Shown here: piece after piece, positions 41,401-49,083 of the stretch
Layout of the letters: every line of letters begins with the position of its first letter
Numbering within the stretch: the first letter of the stretch is position 1
Assembly (NCBI GenBank): GCA_030263275.1
Contig: SZOR01000014.1
Span: forward strand, 1 to 52,779
Source: DSNY01 sp016861185
GTDB taxonomy: Bacteria; Pseudomonadota; Gammaproteobacteria; Burkholderiales; Burkholderiaceae_F
Length of the DNA stretch: 52,779 bases
Direction of reading: 5' to 3'
The notes under the pieces: generated by a model
Seen by the model: only the letters and a program-made list of their open reading frames with translations
Databases searched by the model: none
What the model was told of the DNA's origin: nothing
Made by a program: the position numbers and the translations under genes

Positions 41401-42120
41401 CTCGGCCGCCGTCGCGCCGGGGATCGACAAATGCGTGAATGCGACCGGCTGTTGCTCCGGATGCGCGGCCTGCGCGGCCGCGAGTCCGCGTAGATCCGCG
41501 TCGAGTTGCTCCCAGTGGCAAGCGTGCATCGACTGGTGCACGAGCGCTGACCACGCGTAGACGTTGCCCGGCTCGAGAGTGACGACGGTGCGGAAACACT
41601 CGGCGGCGAGCAGCGGCGCGCCGAGGCGCGCGAAGGCGTTGCCGAGGCCCATGTGCGCGGGGATGCAGTCGGGCTTGCGCCGCAGCGCTTCCATGAACTT
41701 TTCGGTCGCTTCCCGGAATTGCTCGGCTTGCAGCAGCGCCAAGCCGGCCTCCAGAAAGACGTTCGCGGCATTGTCCGTAGCACGAGCGGGGGCCGATGGC
41801 ACTTGTGCCGTCCGTCCCTGCATCGAGAGCACGTCCGCCAACATGCGTTGCGCAAGCTCGGAACGCGGATCGAGTTCGAGCGCGCGCCGCGCCGCGCGCT
41901 CCGCGGCTGCGGCGTCACCCTGCTTGCGCCGCGCCTGCGCGAGATTCAGCCAGAACAGCGGATCCTTCGGGGAACGCTCGATCGCTGCCTCGAACGCCAA
42001 CGCGGCGCCGTCCCAGCGACCCTGCTGCATCAGGGCCAGACCCTGCTGATACTTCTTCTCCGCCTTCGGTACGACCTTGGACGGTCGGTGCGCAGCCCCC
42101 GCCGCGATGCTGTTCCGCAT
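38488..42120 (-). CDS. Giant TPR-OGT (GT41) fused to two further glycosyltransferase domains
   Basis: The 1210-aa protein has TPR repeats (about 20-220). A GT41/SPINDLY-type O-GlcNAc transferase domain (270-635) follows: GYLSNDFYEHATSYLL with the catalytic-type His284, FCCFNNTYKITPAMFDLW with Lys453, and LDTLPYNAHTTASDALWAGV with PGETFASRVAASLL. A linker (635-720) leads to a GT31-like domain (720-920) with VFKIDDDLEI (Asp801-803). A GT2 domain (965-1195) has VAVVTPYYKEDRRLIERCID and a CFLDAD DxD. All expected catalytic residues are present. It is likely to start and extend a Ser/Thr-linked glycan on flagellin. No clear ribosome site precedes ATG 42120. Confidence 0.88.
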   Translation of the reverse strand: MRNSIAAGAAHRPSKVVPKAEKKYQQGLALMQQGRWDGAALAFEAAIERSPKDPLFWLNLAQARRKQGDAAAAERAARRALELDPRSELAQRMLADVLSMQGRTAQVPSAPARATDNAANVFLEAGLALLQAEQFREATEKFMEALRRKPDCIPAHMGLGNAFARLGAPLLAAECFRTVVTLEPGNVYAWSALVHQSMHACHWEQLDADLRGLAAAQAAHPEQQPVAFTHLSIPGATAAEHLRSASAFARVHIGTPRALPRGTPAERRPGRIRIGYLSNDFYEHATSYLLAHVLELHDRDRFEIFLYSYGPDDRSPMRRRIEAAAEHFVELREATVPAMAERIRADGIDILVDLKGYTYGSRPEVLGFSAAPIQVNFLGHPGTLGTPLIDYIVTDPVVTPPEAASDYTEKFAYLPDCYQPNDRKRPIGPAVTRAECGLPDRGFVFCCFNNTYKITPAMFDLWCRLLAKVDGSVLWLLDANLQAKDRLRAEARARGVGPERLIFAPKLPLAQHLARLANADLVLDTLPYNAHTTASDALWAGVPVVTCPGETFASRVAASLLHAAELSELIAASLEEYASIALRLAQEPSALAALKEKLRSRRSTCALFDSERYARNLEALYERMFERWRSGLPADHLPPEQRGPNRAVIRDDAGRDNAGVEAPHIRSERRAPAATASPGSPVDRELVRLRTALSLRPYDASLQTAYESALRLCREPARPGAIGLIITCEKYFERALRLHAKLSALNALPLRLVVGRGADVPAHTDLVEVDAPDDYESLPKKVRAAFVHAYERHGCAVFKIDDDLEITDGTRFVDNVRALIGGAVDYAGFEVGSPDHDRTWHWNKCHDAVLNRTPYGKRFRGTWANGPFYYLSAAALRAFALATLRFPSEIDGELYEDKFVGDTLRAEGVRLAPLPAGAAGVAADNLPPAPLVAPATPPPTCTISPWAAQRLGHACPAEREDRPLKVAVVTPYYKEDRRLIERCIDSVRAQTYGATHFVVADGFAQPWLDGAGVRHLRLDHAHADFGNTPRAIGGLLAVSEGFDAVCFLDADNWLEQDHVAACVASAFDGSRPDYVVARRRFVRMDGSVLPVKADEDDRDGHVDTSCLFLLRGAFHTIARWATMPRPLAGIGDRVYAATLRSEGLRSVRINRVTVNYLCTWASLFRLVGEEPPAYAKPNVDPTSAIEWWKSARAEAGGIVDRLIGAPIAPA

Positions 42121-42166
42121 GTGAATTCGTCGTTGAGCCGGCCGCAGCCGGCGAATGCGGCGACTC

Positions 42167-42174
42167 TATTCGGC
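42167..42174 (-). promoter_or_regulatory. Possible -10 element before the OGT gene
   Basis: On the minus strand, GCCGAATA is identical to the flaG -10 element and lies 46 bp before ATG 42120. No fitting -35 box is found at 15-16 nt, so a sigma-28 promoter here is only a weak suggestion. Confidence 0.25.
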
Positions 42175-42195
42175 GCGGCGCTATGGAGACGAACC

Positions 42196-42235
42196 AAAAA
42201 GGAAAAGCAATCGCGCCCAATTCGGGTGCGATTGC
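42196..42235 (-). terminator. Rho-independent terminator after the 151-aa gene
   Basis: On the minus strand, GCAATCGC...CCC-GAATT-GGG...GCGATTGC forms a long stem, followed by TTTTCCTTTTT. It lies 58 bp after the 42294-42749 gene and before the OGT gene, so the two are separate transcripts. Confidence 0.9.
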
Positions 42236-42293
42236 GGGCCGGCCCGGCGTTCAGACGGACTCGGCGTTCAGCGGTTCAGCGCGGTCGGCTCGA

Positions 42294-42749
42294 TCAGATC
42301 TCGCTCGGAGAATCCGGCTCGGCCGCATCTTGCGACTGACCGCCGTACGGATACATCTCGGCCCACGCCTGCGCGTATTGGGCGCCGGTGCCGATCCAGG
42401 CGACGGTGCCAACCGACAGCGCCGCCGTATACAACGCGGCGACGCGCTCGCCGAAGTTCTCGTCGCAGCGGATCCGCGCCGCGGACAGCAGGTGCAGATG
42501 GCCTTCGACGTAGCGGCGTTCGACGACGCGCATGCCCTTCGCGTAAGGCAGCAGGGACTCGGGCAGTCCGGCGATGCCGCGGCTGCCGTTGCGCGTGCGC
42601 GCGGAGGTGTCCTCGAACCAGACGAAGAGCTCCGTGGGACGCACCCGTGCGGGGGCGGACTGCGCCGAGTCGGCCGGTTGATGCATTTGCTCGGCGAGCG
42701 GGCGCGTGGCGAATTCGGCCAGTTGCTTGACGAGTTCGAGGCGGGTCAT
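42294..42749 (-). CDS. Unrecognised 151-aa protein with a flagellar-type promoter
   Basis: I do not recognise the family. The sequence begins MTRLELVKQLAEFATRPLAE, has an RPTELFVWFEDTSARTRN segment, then GIAGLPESLLPYAKGMRVVE and ALYTAALSVGTVAWIGTGAQ. It ends in an acidic tail (QSQDAAEPDSPSEI). No signal peptide or membrane helix is clear; the ALSVGTVAWIG stretch is only mildly hydrophobic. ATG 42749 follows GGGGAG. A sigma-28-like promoter lies just upstream and a strong terminator downstream, so it is a single, probably FliA-dependent gene beside the glycosylation genes. Confidence 0.7.
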   Translation of the reverse strand: MTRLELVKQLAEFATRPLAEQMHQPADSAQSAPARVRPTELFVWFEDTSARTRNGSRGIAGLPESLLPYAKGMRVVERRYVEGHLHLLSAARIRCDENFGERVAALYTAALSVGTVAWIGTGAQYAQAWAEMYPYGGQSQDAAEPDSPSEI

Positions 42750-42795
42750 GCCGTGCTCCCCGGTGCGTTGCACCCGTCGATGGGCGTTGTCCGGG

Positions 42796-42822
42796 GAATC
42801 GGCGGCGGCATGCGGGGCTTGA
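42796..42822 (-). promoter_or_regulatory. Sigma-28-like promoter before the 151-aa gene
   Basis: On the minus strand, TCAA (42822-42819) and GCCGATTC (42803-42796) have a 15-nt spacer. It lies 46 bp before the ATG at 42749. Confidence 0.55.
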
Positions 42823-42913
42823 GCGCCGCACGCCGGGCGGAGCGCAATTGAATGGTGATCGGCGGCCAATTCGCGAGTTGAAGGCCGCATCGCGCCGACG
42901 CGCGGGTCCACCC

Positions 42914-42940
42914 TAAAGTAGCGTGCGCGGCGGCCGATAT
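42914..42940 (+). promoter_or_regulatory. Sigma-28-like promoter before flhB
   Basis: TAAAGTAG and GCCGATAT with the consensus 15 nt between TAAA and the -10. A CGAATAAT motif like that in the fliF and fliL control sites follows at 42967, and AGCCG/CGGCT inverted bases lie at 42951-42965. The leader to flhB would be about 80 nt. Confidence 0.6.
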
Positions 42941-43025
42941 TTAACGATTAAGCCGAGGTGCGGCTCCGAATAATGACGGCGACGCTCGCGCGTTCGCCCG
43001 TCCCGTTTGGGGGGGGGCCGCAACC

Positions 43026-44180
43026 ATGGCCGATTCGGAACAGTCCGCACAGGAACGCAACCTACCGCCGTCAGCCAAACGGCTGGAGGATGCGCGTCGC
43101 GAAGGCCAGGTGCCGCGCTCGCGCTACCTGGCGCATCTATTGGTACTGGGCGGCGCGGGAGGACTGTTCTTCGCGCTCGCCGCGCCGATGCTCGCCGCCG
43201 GGCGCAGCGTCGTGACACGCGGGCTCAGCTTCGACGCCACGCTCGCGACCGACGCCTCGCGCATGACGCAGCGGCTCGCCGAGCTGGCGGCGGCCGGCCT
43301 GCTCGCCGTGCTGCCGTTCATCGCGGCGATGCTGCTCGCCGCGCTCGCCGCACCGCTCGCGGTCGGCGGTTGGAACTTCGCGCCGCAGGCCGCGGCGCCG
43401 AAGTTCGAACGTCTCAGCCCGATCAAGGGCCTCGGCCGCATGTTCTCGCTGCCCGCGCTGATGGAGCTTGCCAAGGTCATGCTGGTCGCGCTGCTGCTCG
43501 GTCTCGTGGGTGCGTGGTACGTGACGAGCCACCTCGACCGCTTCGCGGGGCTCGCAGACGAAAGCCTGCCCGAGGCGCTCGCGCATTTCGGCTGGCTCGC
43601 CCTGACCGCCTTTGCGCTGCTGGCCGCGACGCTCGCGGTGGCGAGCGCCATCGACGTGCCGTTCCAGCTCTTCCACCATCACAAGCAACTGAAGATGACG
43701 CTGCAGGAAGCGCGGCAGGAAGAGAAGGAGACGCAAGGCGATCCGCACATCAAGGCGCGCATCCGCAGCGCGCAGCGCGAGATGGCGCGCAAACGGATGA
43801 TGGCCGCGGTGCCGAAGGCCGACGTCGTCGTCACCAACCCGACGCACTTCGCGGTCGCGCTGAAGTACGTCGAGGGCCGCAGCCGCGCGCCGCTCGTCGT
43901 CGCCAAGGGCGCGGATGCGGTCGCCGAGCGCATCAAGGAGCTGGCGCGCGAGAACGAGGTGCCGCAGCTCGAAGCGCCGCCGCTGGCGCGCGCGCTGTAC
44001 CGCCACGTCGAGATCGGCGCCGAAATCCCTGCCGCGCTCTACACCGCCGTCGCGCAGGTGCTCGCCTACGTCTATCAGTTGAAGCGCTACGCCGCCGGCG
44101 CCGCCCCGCGCCCGGTCGAACCGCGCGATATCGAGGTGCCGGACGGCATGGATCCGTGGGCGCCTAGAGCCGTCGCATGA
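43026..44180 (+). CDS. flhB: Flagellar export switch protein FlhB
   Basis: The 384-aa protein starts ADSEQSAQERNLPPSAKRLE, has four membrane spans and the self-cleavage site NPTH in ADVVVTNPTHFAVALKYVEG. The C-terminal part has VAKGADAVAERIKELARENE and IGAEIPAALYTAVAQVLAYV. It switches export from hook to filament proteins. The start at 43026 is preceded by a run of nine G (43009-43017), which forms part of the ribosome-binding region. Confidence 0.97.
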   Translation: MADSEQSAQERNLPPSAKRLEDARREGQVPRSRYLAHLLVLGGAGGLFFALAAPMLAAGRSVVTRGLSFDATLATDASRMTQRLAELAAAGLLAVLPFIAAMLLAALAAPLAVGGWNFAPQAAAPKFERLSPIKGLGRMFSLPALMELAKVMLVALLLGLVGAWYVTSHLDRFAGLADESLPEALAHFGWLALTAFALLAATLAVASAIDVPFQLFHHHKQLKMTLQEARQEEKETQGDPHIKARIRSAQREMARKRMMAAVPKADVVVTNPTHFAVALKYVEGRSRAPLVVAKGADAVAERIKELARENEVPQLEAPPLARALYRHVEIGAEIPAALYTAVAQVLAYVYQLKRYAAGAAPRPVEPRDIEVPDGMDPWAPRAVA

Positions 44181-46261
44181 ACGCCATCCTGAATCATCCC
44201 GCCTTGCGCGCCGTCCCCTGGCAGGCGCTCGCGGTGCCGTTGCTGGTCTTCATGGTGCTCGCCATGATGATCGTGCCGCTCCCGCCCTTCCTGCTCGACC
44301 TGCTGTTCACGTTCAATATCGCGCTCGGGCTGATCGTGCTGATGGTGGCGGTGTACACGAAGAAGCCGCTGGAGTTCGCGGCCTTCCCGATCGTGCTGCT
44401 GCTGACCACGCTGCTGCGGCTGTCGCTGAACGTCGCCTCGACCCGCGTCGTGCTGACCGAAGGGCACACGGGGCCCGACGCGGCCGGCAAGGTGATCGAG
44501 GCGTTCGGCCATTTCGTGATCGGCGGCAACTTCGCCGTCGGGCTGATCGTCTTCGCGATCCTGGTCGTCATCAACTTCGTCGTCGTCACCAAGGGCGCGG
44601 GCCGCATCGCCGAAGTCGCAGCGCGCTTCACGCTCGACGCGATGCCGGGCAAGCAGATGGCGATCGACGCGGATCTGAACGCCGGCATCATCGACGACAA
44701 GGAAGCCAAGCGCCGCCGCGCCGAGATCGCGCAGGAAGCGGACTTCTACGGCGCGATGGACGGCGCCTCGAAGTTCGTCCGCGGCGACGCGATCGCCGGC
44801 ATCCTGATCCTGTTCATCAACGTGATCGGCGGGCTCGCGATCGGCACGCTGCAGCACGACCTGCCGCTCGCGGCCGCGATCAACAACTACGTGCTGCTGT
44901 CGATCGGCGACGGTCTGGTCGCGCAGATTCCGGCGCTGGTGATCTCGATCGCGGCAGGCCTGATCGTCTCGCGCGTCGGCAAGGAAGACGCCGACATGGG
45001 CACCCAAATGCTCGGCCAGATGTTCTCGACGCCGCGCGTGCTCGGCATCACCGCGACCATCCTCGCGGTCCTCGGCGTGATTCCCGGCATGCCGTGGTTC
45101 GTCTTCCTGCTGCTCGCCGCCGCCTGCGGTTACGCGGCGTGGTGGCTCGCGCAGCGCGCGCGGCAGGTCCAGGCACAGGCGACGCAGGCCGCACCGGCCG
45201 AACCGGCGCCGTCGCAGGACGCCTCGTGGGAAGACATCGTTCCGGTCGACGTGCTGGGGCTCGAAGTCGGCTATCGGCTGATCCCGCTCGTCGACAAGGG
45301 CCAGGACGGCGAACTGCTCAAGCGCATCAAGGCGATCCGCAAGAAGTTCGCGCAGGACATCGGCTTCCTGCCGCCGCCGGTGCACATCCGCGACAACCTC
45401 GAGCTGAAGCCTTCCGCGTACCGCGTGCTGCTCAAGGGCGTGGTCATCGGCGAAGGCGAGGGTTTCAACGGCATGCTGCTCGCGATCAATCCGGGCGGCA
45501 TCGCGCAGAGCGTGCCTGGCACGCCGACCAGGGACCCCGCGTTCGGCCTGCCGGCGATCTGGATCGAGCCGCGCACGCGCGACGCCGCGCAGGTGCTCGG
45601 CTACACCGTGGTCGATTGCGCGACCGTCATCGCGACGCACATCAACCACCTGCTGCTGTCGCACGCCGGCCAGTTGCTCGGCCGTCAGGAAGTTCAGGCG
45701 CTGATCGACCACATCGGCAAGTTCGCGCCGAAGCTGATCGACGACGTCGTGCCGAAGCTGATCCCGCTGTCGACGCTGCAGCGCGTGCTGCAGAACCTGC
45801 TCGACGAGGGCGTGCCGATCCGCGACATGCGCACGATCGTCGAGACGCTCGCCGACGCCGCGCAACGCACGACCGATGCGCTCGAGCTGACCGCGCAGGT
45901 GCGCGGCGCGCTGCGCGCTTCGATCGCGCAGACGCTGTTCGGAACGACGCGCGAGCTGTCGGTAATCGCGCTCGACCCGGAACTGGAGAAGGTGCTCGTG
46001 CAGTCGGTCAGCGGCAACGGCAACGACGCGCCCGCGATCGAGCCGGGTCTGGTCGATCTGATCCAGCGCGGCGCCGCGCAGGCGGCGCAGCGGCAGGAAG
46101 ACATGGGACTGGCGCCGACGCTGCTCGTGCCGGACCGCTTGCGCGTTCCGCTTGCGCGGCTGTTGAAACGCGCCGCACCTCGGCTGCGCGTGCTCGGCCA
46201 CGCCGAGGTGCCCGAGATCAGCACGATCCGCGTCAGCACGGTGCTGGGAGGCGCGGGGTGA
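44177..46261 (+). CDS. flhA: Flagellar export gate protein FlhA
   Basis: The 694-aa protein has about eight N-terminal membrane helices with the FHIPEP-type block (FPIVLLLTTLLRLSLNVAST and DAMPGKQMAIDADLNAGIID). The cytoplasmic domain has LEVGYRLIPLVDKGQDGELL, RIKAIRKKFAQDIGFLPPPV, HIRDNLELKPSAYRVLLKGV and LLSHAGQLLGRQEVQALIDH. It is the export nonamer. ATG overlaps the flhB stop (ATGA). Confidence 0.98.
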   Translation: MNAILNHPALRAVPWQALAVPLLVFMVLAMMIVPLPPFLLDLLFTFNIALGLIVLMVAVYTKKPLEFAAFPIVLLLTTLLRLSLNVASTRVVLTEGHTGPDAAGKVIEAFGHFVIGGNFAVGLIVFAILVVINFVVVTKGAGRIAEVAARFTLDAMPGKQMAIDADLNAGIIDDKEAKRRRAEIAQEADFYGAMDGASKFVRGDAIAGILILFINVIGGLAIGTLQHDLPLAAAINNYVLLSIGDGLVAQIPALVISIAAGLIVSRVGKEDADMGTQMLGQMFSTPRVLGITATILAVLGVIPGMPWFVFLLLAAACGYAAWWLAQRARQVQAQATQAAPAEPAPSQDASWEDIVPVDVLGLEVGYRLIPLVDKGQDGELLKRIKAIRKKFAQDIGFLPPPVHIRDNLELKPSAYRVLLKGVVIGEGEGFNGMLLAINPGGIAQSVPGTPTRDPAFGLPAIWIEPRTRDAAQVLGYTVVDCATVIATHINHLLLSHAGQLLGRQEVQALIDHIGKFAPKLIDDVVPKLIPLSTLQRVLQNLLDEGVPIRDMRTIVETLADAAQRTTDALELTAQVRGALRASIAQTLFGTTRELSVIALDPELEKVLVQSVSGNGNDAPAIEPGLVDLIQRGAAQAAQRQEDMGLAPTLLVPDRLRVPLARLLKRAAPRLRVLGHAEVPEISTIRVSTVLGGAG

Positions 46262-46266
46262 GGTTC

Positions 46267-46413
46267 GGATTGCTGTTCGCTGCTTCGGATTGCGCTGCTT
46301 CGGATTGCGCTGACCTCAGCACGCGGAGATGACCTGTAAAGGGTGCACCGGCATTCAACCGCGCCATGCGCAATCCGCAATCCTAAGCAACGAACAACAA
46401 TCCGCAGTCCGAG
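46267..46413. repeat. Heptamer-array hairpin element j (flhA / flhF gap)
   Basis: It has scattered GGATTGC units at 46267-46310, a core, and inverted arrays at 46369-46384 and 46397-46413. From about 46305 on it matches element b base by base at most positions (GATTGCGCTGACCTC / GATTGCGCCGACCTC; GGTGCACCGG; ACCGCGCCATGCGCAATCCG). It is a second copy of a larger unit 35 kb away. Confidence 0.9.
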
Positions 46414-46436
46414 CCGCGAACTAGTAGGGGAGTGCA

Positions 46437-48326
46437 ATGACCATCAAACGCTACCTGGCCGCCACCGCGCGCGAGGCGATGCGCGACGTTCGGCGCGATC
46501 TGGGCGACGAGGCCGTCATCCTGTCGAACAAGCGCGTCGGCCGGCAGGTCGAGATCCTCGCGGCGGCGCCGGACGCGATGGAGGCGCTCGTCGAGCGCAG
46601 CGCACCGCGGACGCCGGCGAGCCGCAGTGCGGTGCGCGCCGAAACGGCACCGATCGTCGCCGAGTCGTTCCAGGAATTCATCCGGCGCCAGAGCCAGTCG
46701 CGTTCCCCGACCGCGCCGACGACGATCCATCGCCCGGCCGCCCCCGCGCGCGCCGGCGGCGTGCAGATGTACAACGACGTGGCCGCCGAACTGCCCGACG
46801 ACGGCGCCCCGTACGAAAGCGCCTGGTCGAGCACGCAGTGGGGACCCGCCGCCGACGATCTGCCACTGCCGCGCGCCGCGACCAACGCGACAGTCGCGCT
46901 GCAGCCGCAGTTCGAGGCCCACCTGCCCAGCACGCAGACAACACATTCCGCGCCCGCACAGGTGAATGGCGCAGCGCAGACTTCGCCGGCGGTTTTCCGC
47001 CGCCGCCCCGCGCGCAGCGTTCCGGCGAACGCCGTGCCGATGCCGGTGGCGCGCCCGCAGGCGCCCGCTGCGCCGCCGGTGCAGGCGGCGACTGTGCAAG
47101 CCGCCGCGACGGCAGCGCCGATTGCGCCGGCCGCCCACGCCCCTGCCATCAATCCGGCCGCCGCAGCGCCCGCCGCCGCACCGACGACGGTCGGCCCGCC
47201 GATCGTCGTCGCGCCAACGCCCGTCGCACCGTCATCGGCCGCGACCCAGGCGCCACCACTCGCCCCCGCGCAACCCGAACCGACGCAGTCCGCAGTCCGC
47301 GATCCGCAATCCGATTCAGCGCAATCCGCAATCCGCGATCCGCGATCCGACTCGGCGCCATCCGACCCGCGGCTCGTCGCCGAGCTGCAGGCGATGCGCG
47401 CGCTGCTGCAGGATCAGCTCGCGTCGCTGTCGTCGAGCGTGGCAGCCGTCGACGCGCAACGCCGCAACCCGCTGCAGGTGAAACTGATGACGCGGCTGCT
47501 GACGGCCGGCTTTTCGCCGGAGCTTGCGCGCTGCGTGGCGTCGAACGCGCCTGCCGTTGTCGAAGGCGAACAGGCGGAGACCTGGCTGCAGGACGTGCTT
47601 GCGCACAACCTGAAGTGCGTCGGCGAGGCGGACGGCATCGTCGAACGCGGCGGCGTCTACGCGCTGGTCGGACCGACCGGTGTGGGCAAGACGACGACGG
47701 TGGCCAAGCTCGCGGCGCGCTACGCGGTCAGGCACGGCACTTCCACCCTCGGTCTGATCACGCTCGACTCGTATCGGGTCGGCGCGCACGAGCAGCTTCG
47801 CACCTACGGCCGCATCCTCGGCACGCCCGTGCATCTGGCGCAGGACGGCGCCACGCTGCGCGAACTGCTCGCCTCGATGCAGGGCAAGCGGCTCGTGCTG
47901 ATCGATACCTGCGGCATTTCGCAGCGCGACGAACGGCTGGCGGAGATGATGAACGCGCTCGCGACCGCCGGCACGCCGGCCCGGCCGGTTGCGCGCGTGC
48001 TGCTGCTCAACAGCGCATCGCACGCCGAAACGATCGAGGACGTCGCGCGCGCCTGGCGCGCGCACGAGGCGGCCGGCGCGGTCCTGACCAAGCTCGACGA
48101 GGCCGCGCGCATCGGCGGCGCGCTCGACGCGCTGCTGCGCTACAAGCTCGCATTGTTCGGGTTGACCAACGGGCAACGCGTGCCGGAGGACTGGCATCTC
48201 GGCAATGGGCGGCTGCTGGCGCATCTGAGCCTGAAGCCCGCTTCGCGGCTTTTTGCGCTGGCGGAGAACGAAGGCGCCCTGCTCGCGCAGACCGCGGCCG
48301 CCGCGCGGAGCGCGGCGCATGCGTGA
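46437..48326 (+). CDS. flhF: SRP-family GTPase FlhF with very long linker
   Basis: The 629-aa protein starts MTIKRYLAATAREAMRDVRR with the FlhF basic N-terminus (DLGDEAVILSNKRVG). The NG GTPase domain has GPTGVGKTTTVAKLAARYAV (P-loop from residue 412), LGLITLDSYRVGAHEQLRTY, VLIDTCGISQRD and TKLDEAARIGGALD. FlhF sets flagellum position and number. About 250 residues of Pro/Ala-rich linker (about 60-310) make it longer than most members. Residues 283-305 (with QSAVRDPQS and QSAIRDPRS) are translated heptamer repeat. The ribosome site is AGGGGAG. Confidence 0.95.
   Translation: MTIKRYLAATAREAMRDVRRDLGDEAVILSNKRVGRQVEILAAAPDAMEALVERSAPRTPASRSAVRAETAPIVAESFQEFIRRQSQSRSPTAPTTIHRPAAPARAGGVQMYNDVAAELPDDGAPYESAWSSTQWGPAADDLPLPRAATNATVALQPQFEAHLPSTQTTHSAPAQVNGAAQTSPAVFRRRPARSVPANAVPMPVARPQAPAAPPVQAATVQAAATAAPIAPAAHAPAINPAAAAPAAAPTTVGPPIVVAPTPVAPSSAATQAPPLAPAQPEPTQSAVRDPQSDSAQSAIRDPRSDSAPSDPRLVAELQAMRALLQDQLASLSSSVAAVDAQRRNPLQVKLMTRLLTAGFSPELARCVASNAPAVVEGEQAETWLQDVLAHNLKCVGEADGIVERGGVYALVGPTGVGKTTTVAKLAARYAVRHGTSTLGLITLDSYRVGAHEQLRTYGRILGTPVHLAQDGATLRELLASMQGKRLVLIDTCGISQRDERLAEMMNALATAGTPARPVARVLLLNSASHAETIEDVARAWRAHEAAGAVLTKLDEAARIGGALDALLRYKLALFGLTNGQRVPEDWHLGNGRLLAHLSLKPASRLFALAENEGALLAQTAAAARSAAHA
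47284..47351 (+). repeat. Heptamer array k inside the flhF coding sequence
   Basis: It has ten units of the GCAATCC/GCGATCC/GCAGTCC type in one orientation only, in frame, encoding QS(A/V)(I/R)(R)(N/D)P-type residues in the FlhF linker. No inverted partner array lies in the gene. Confidence 0.9.
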
Positions 48327-49083
48327 CGTCGCCGGCCGACACCCGACTGACGATCAGGCCGCCGGCCTGCGCCGGCTGTTCGCGCGACCGTCGCTGCGCG
48401 TGTTGCCGGTGCTCGTGCCGGCGCCGCGCTGCCCGCATCGCAACGCGTGGCTCGCGCGGCTTGCCCGGGCCTTTGCCGCGGCAGGCGAGCGCACCCTCGT
48501 GCTCGACGCTTCGCGCGCGCAGCTTGCGACGACCTTCGGGCTGAAGGCGCGCTTCGATCTGCTGCACGCGCTGCGCGGCGAGTGCGAGGTCGCGCAGGCG
48601 CGGCTGGCAATCGACCCCGGGCTCGCCCTGTTGCCGGCCGTGCGCGCATTCGACGACGCCGTGCAGCGCAACGCGGTGCTGGCCGAGTTGATCGCCGGCG
48701 AAGTCGCACCTGCCGAAGGATTCGATCTCGCGATCGCGCTGCTCGCCGTGCCGCACGTTGCGCTGCTGGCCGAGGTGCCGGGCGAGATCGCGGTGCCGGT
48801 CGCGCCGAACGCGCGCGACGTCGCAGCCGCACTCGAGGCCGTGCGCCAGTGCGGACAGCGCGCGGACATCGCGGGATTTCGGTGGCTTTTTTTGGGTATG
48901 GACGAAGCGGCAGCCGCTACGCTGGCTCGTCGATTGGCAGCGACCGCGCAGACGTGGACCGCCGCGCCCCTGCGCTACGGCGCCGCGGCACGCGGCGCGC
49001 GCGACGCCGCGCGCATCGTGCACGCCGCCGCGGGCTGGAACGCGGCGCGGGTCGAGCTGCCCGAACGAGAGAGGATGTCTTGA
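48319..49083 (+). CDS. flhG: FlhG/MinD-like protein without a P-loop
   Basis: The 254-aa protein sits at the FlhG position, right after flhF (overlap ATGCGTGA). It keeps the FlhG pattern LRVLPVLVPAPRCPHRNAWL, LARLARAFAAAGERTLVLDA, then LHALRGECEVAQARLAIDPG and LALLPAVRAFDDAV. The Walker A motif (KGGxGKT) expected in the first block is absent: PAPRCPHRNAWLA replaces it. It is therefore a degenerate, probably non-ATPase member that may still bind FlhF or hand over to FliA. The identification relies on position and partial pattern. Confidence 0.72.
   Translation: MRDVAGRHPTDDQAAGLRRLFARPSLRVLPVLVPAPRCPHRNAWLARLARAFAAAGERTLVLDASRAQLATTFGLKARFDLLHALRGECEVAQARLAIDPGLALLPAVRAFDDAVQRNAVLAELIAGEVAPAEGFDLAIALLAVPHVALLAEVPGEIAVPVAPNARDVAAALEAVRQCGQRADIAGFRWLFLGMDEAAAATLARRLAATAQTWTAAPLRYGAAARGARDAARIVHAAAGWNAARVELPERERMS

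Noticed and set aside
38425..41493. A 1022-codon open frame on the plus strand opposite the OGT gene
   Set aside because: It mirrors the minus-strand gene, is an Arg-rich low-information translation and has no ribosome site or domain; such antisense frames are common at this GC content.
44087..46201. A 704-codon minus frame opposite flhA
   Set aside because: It is antisense to a clear FlhA, His/Arg/Asp-rich, with no motif.
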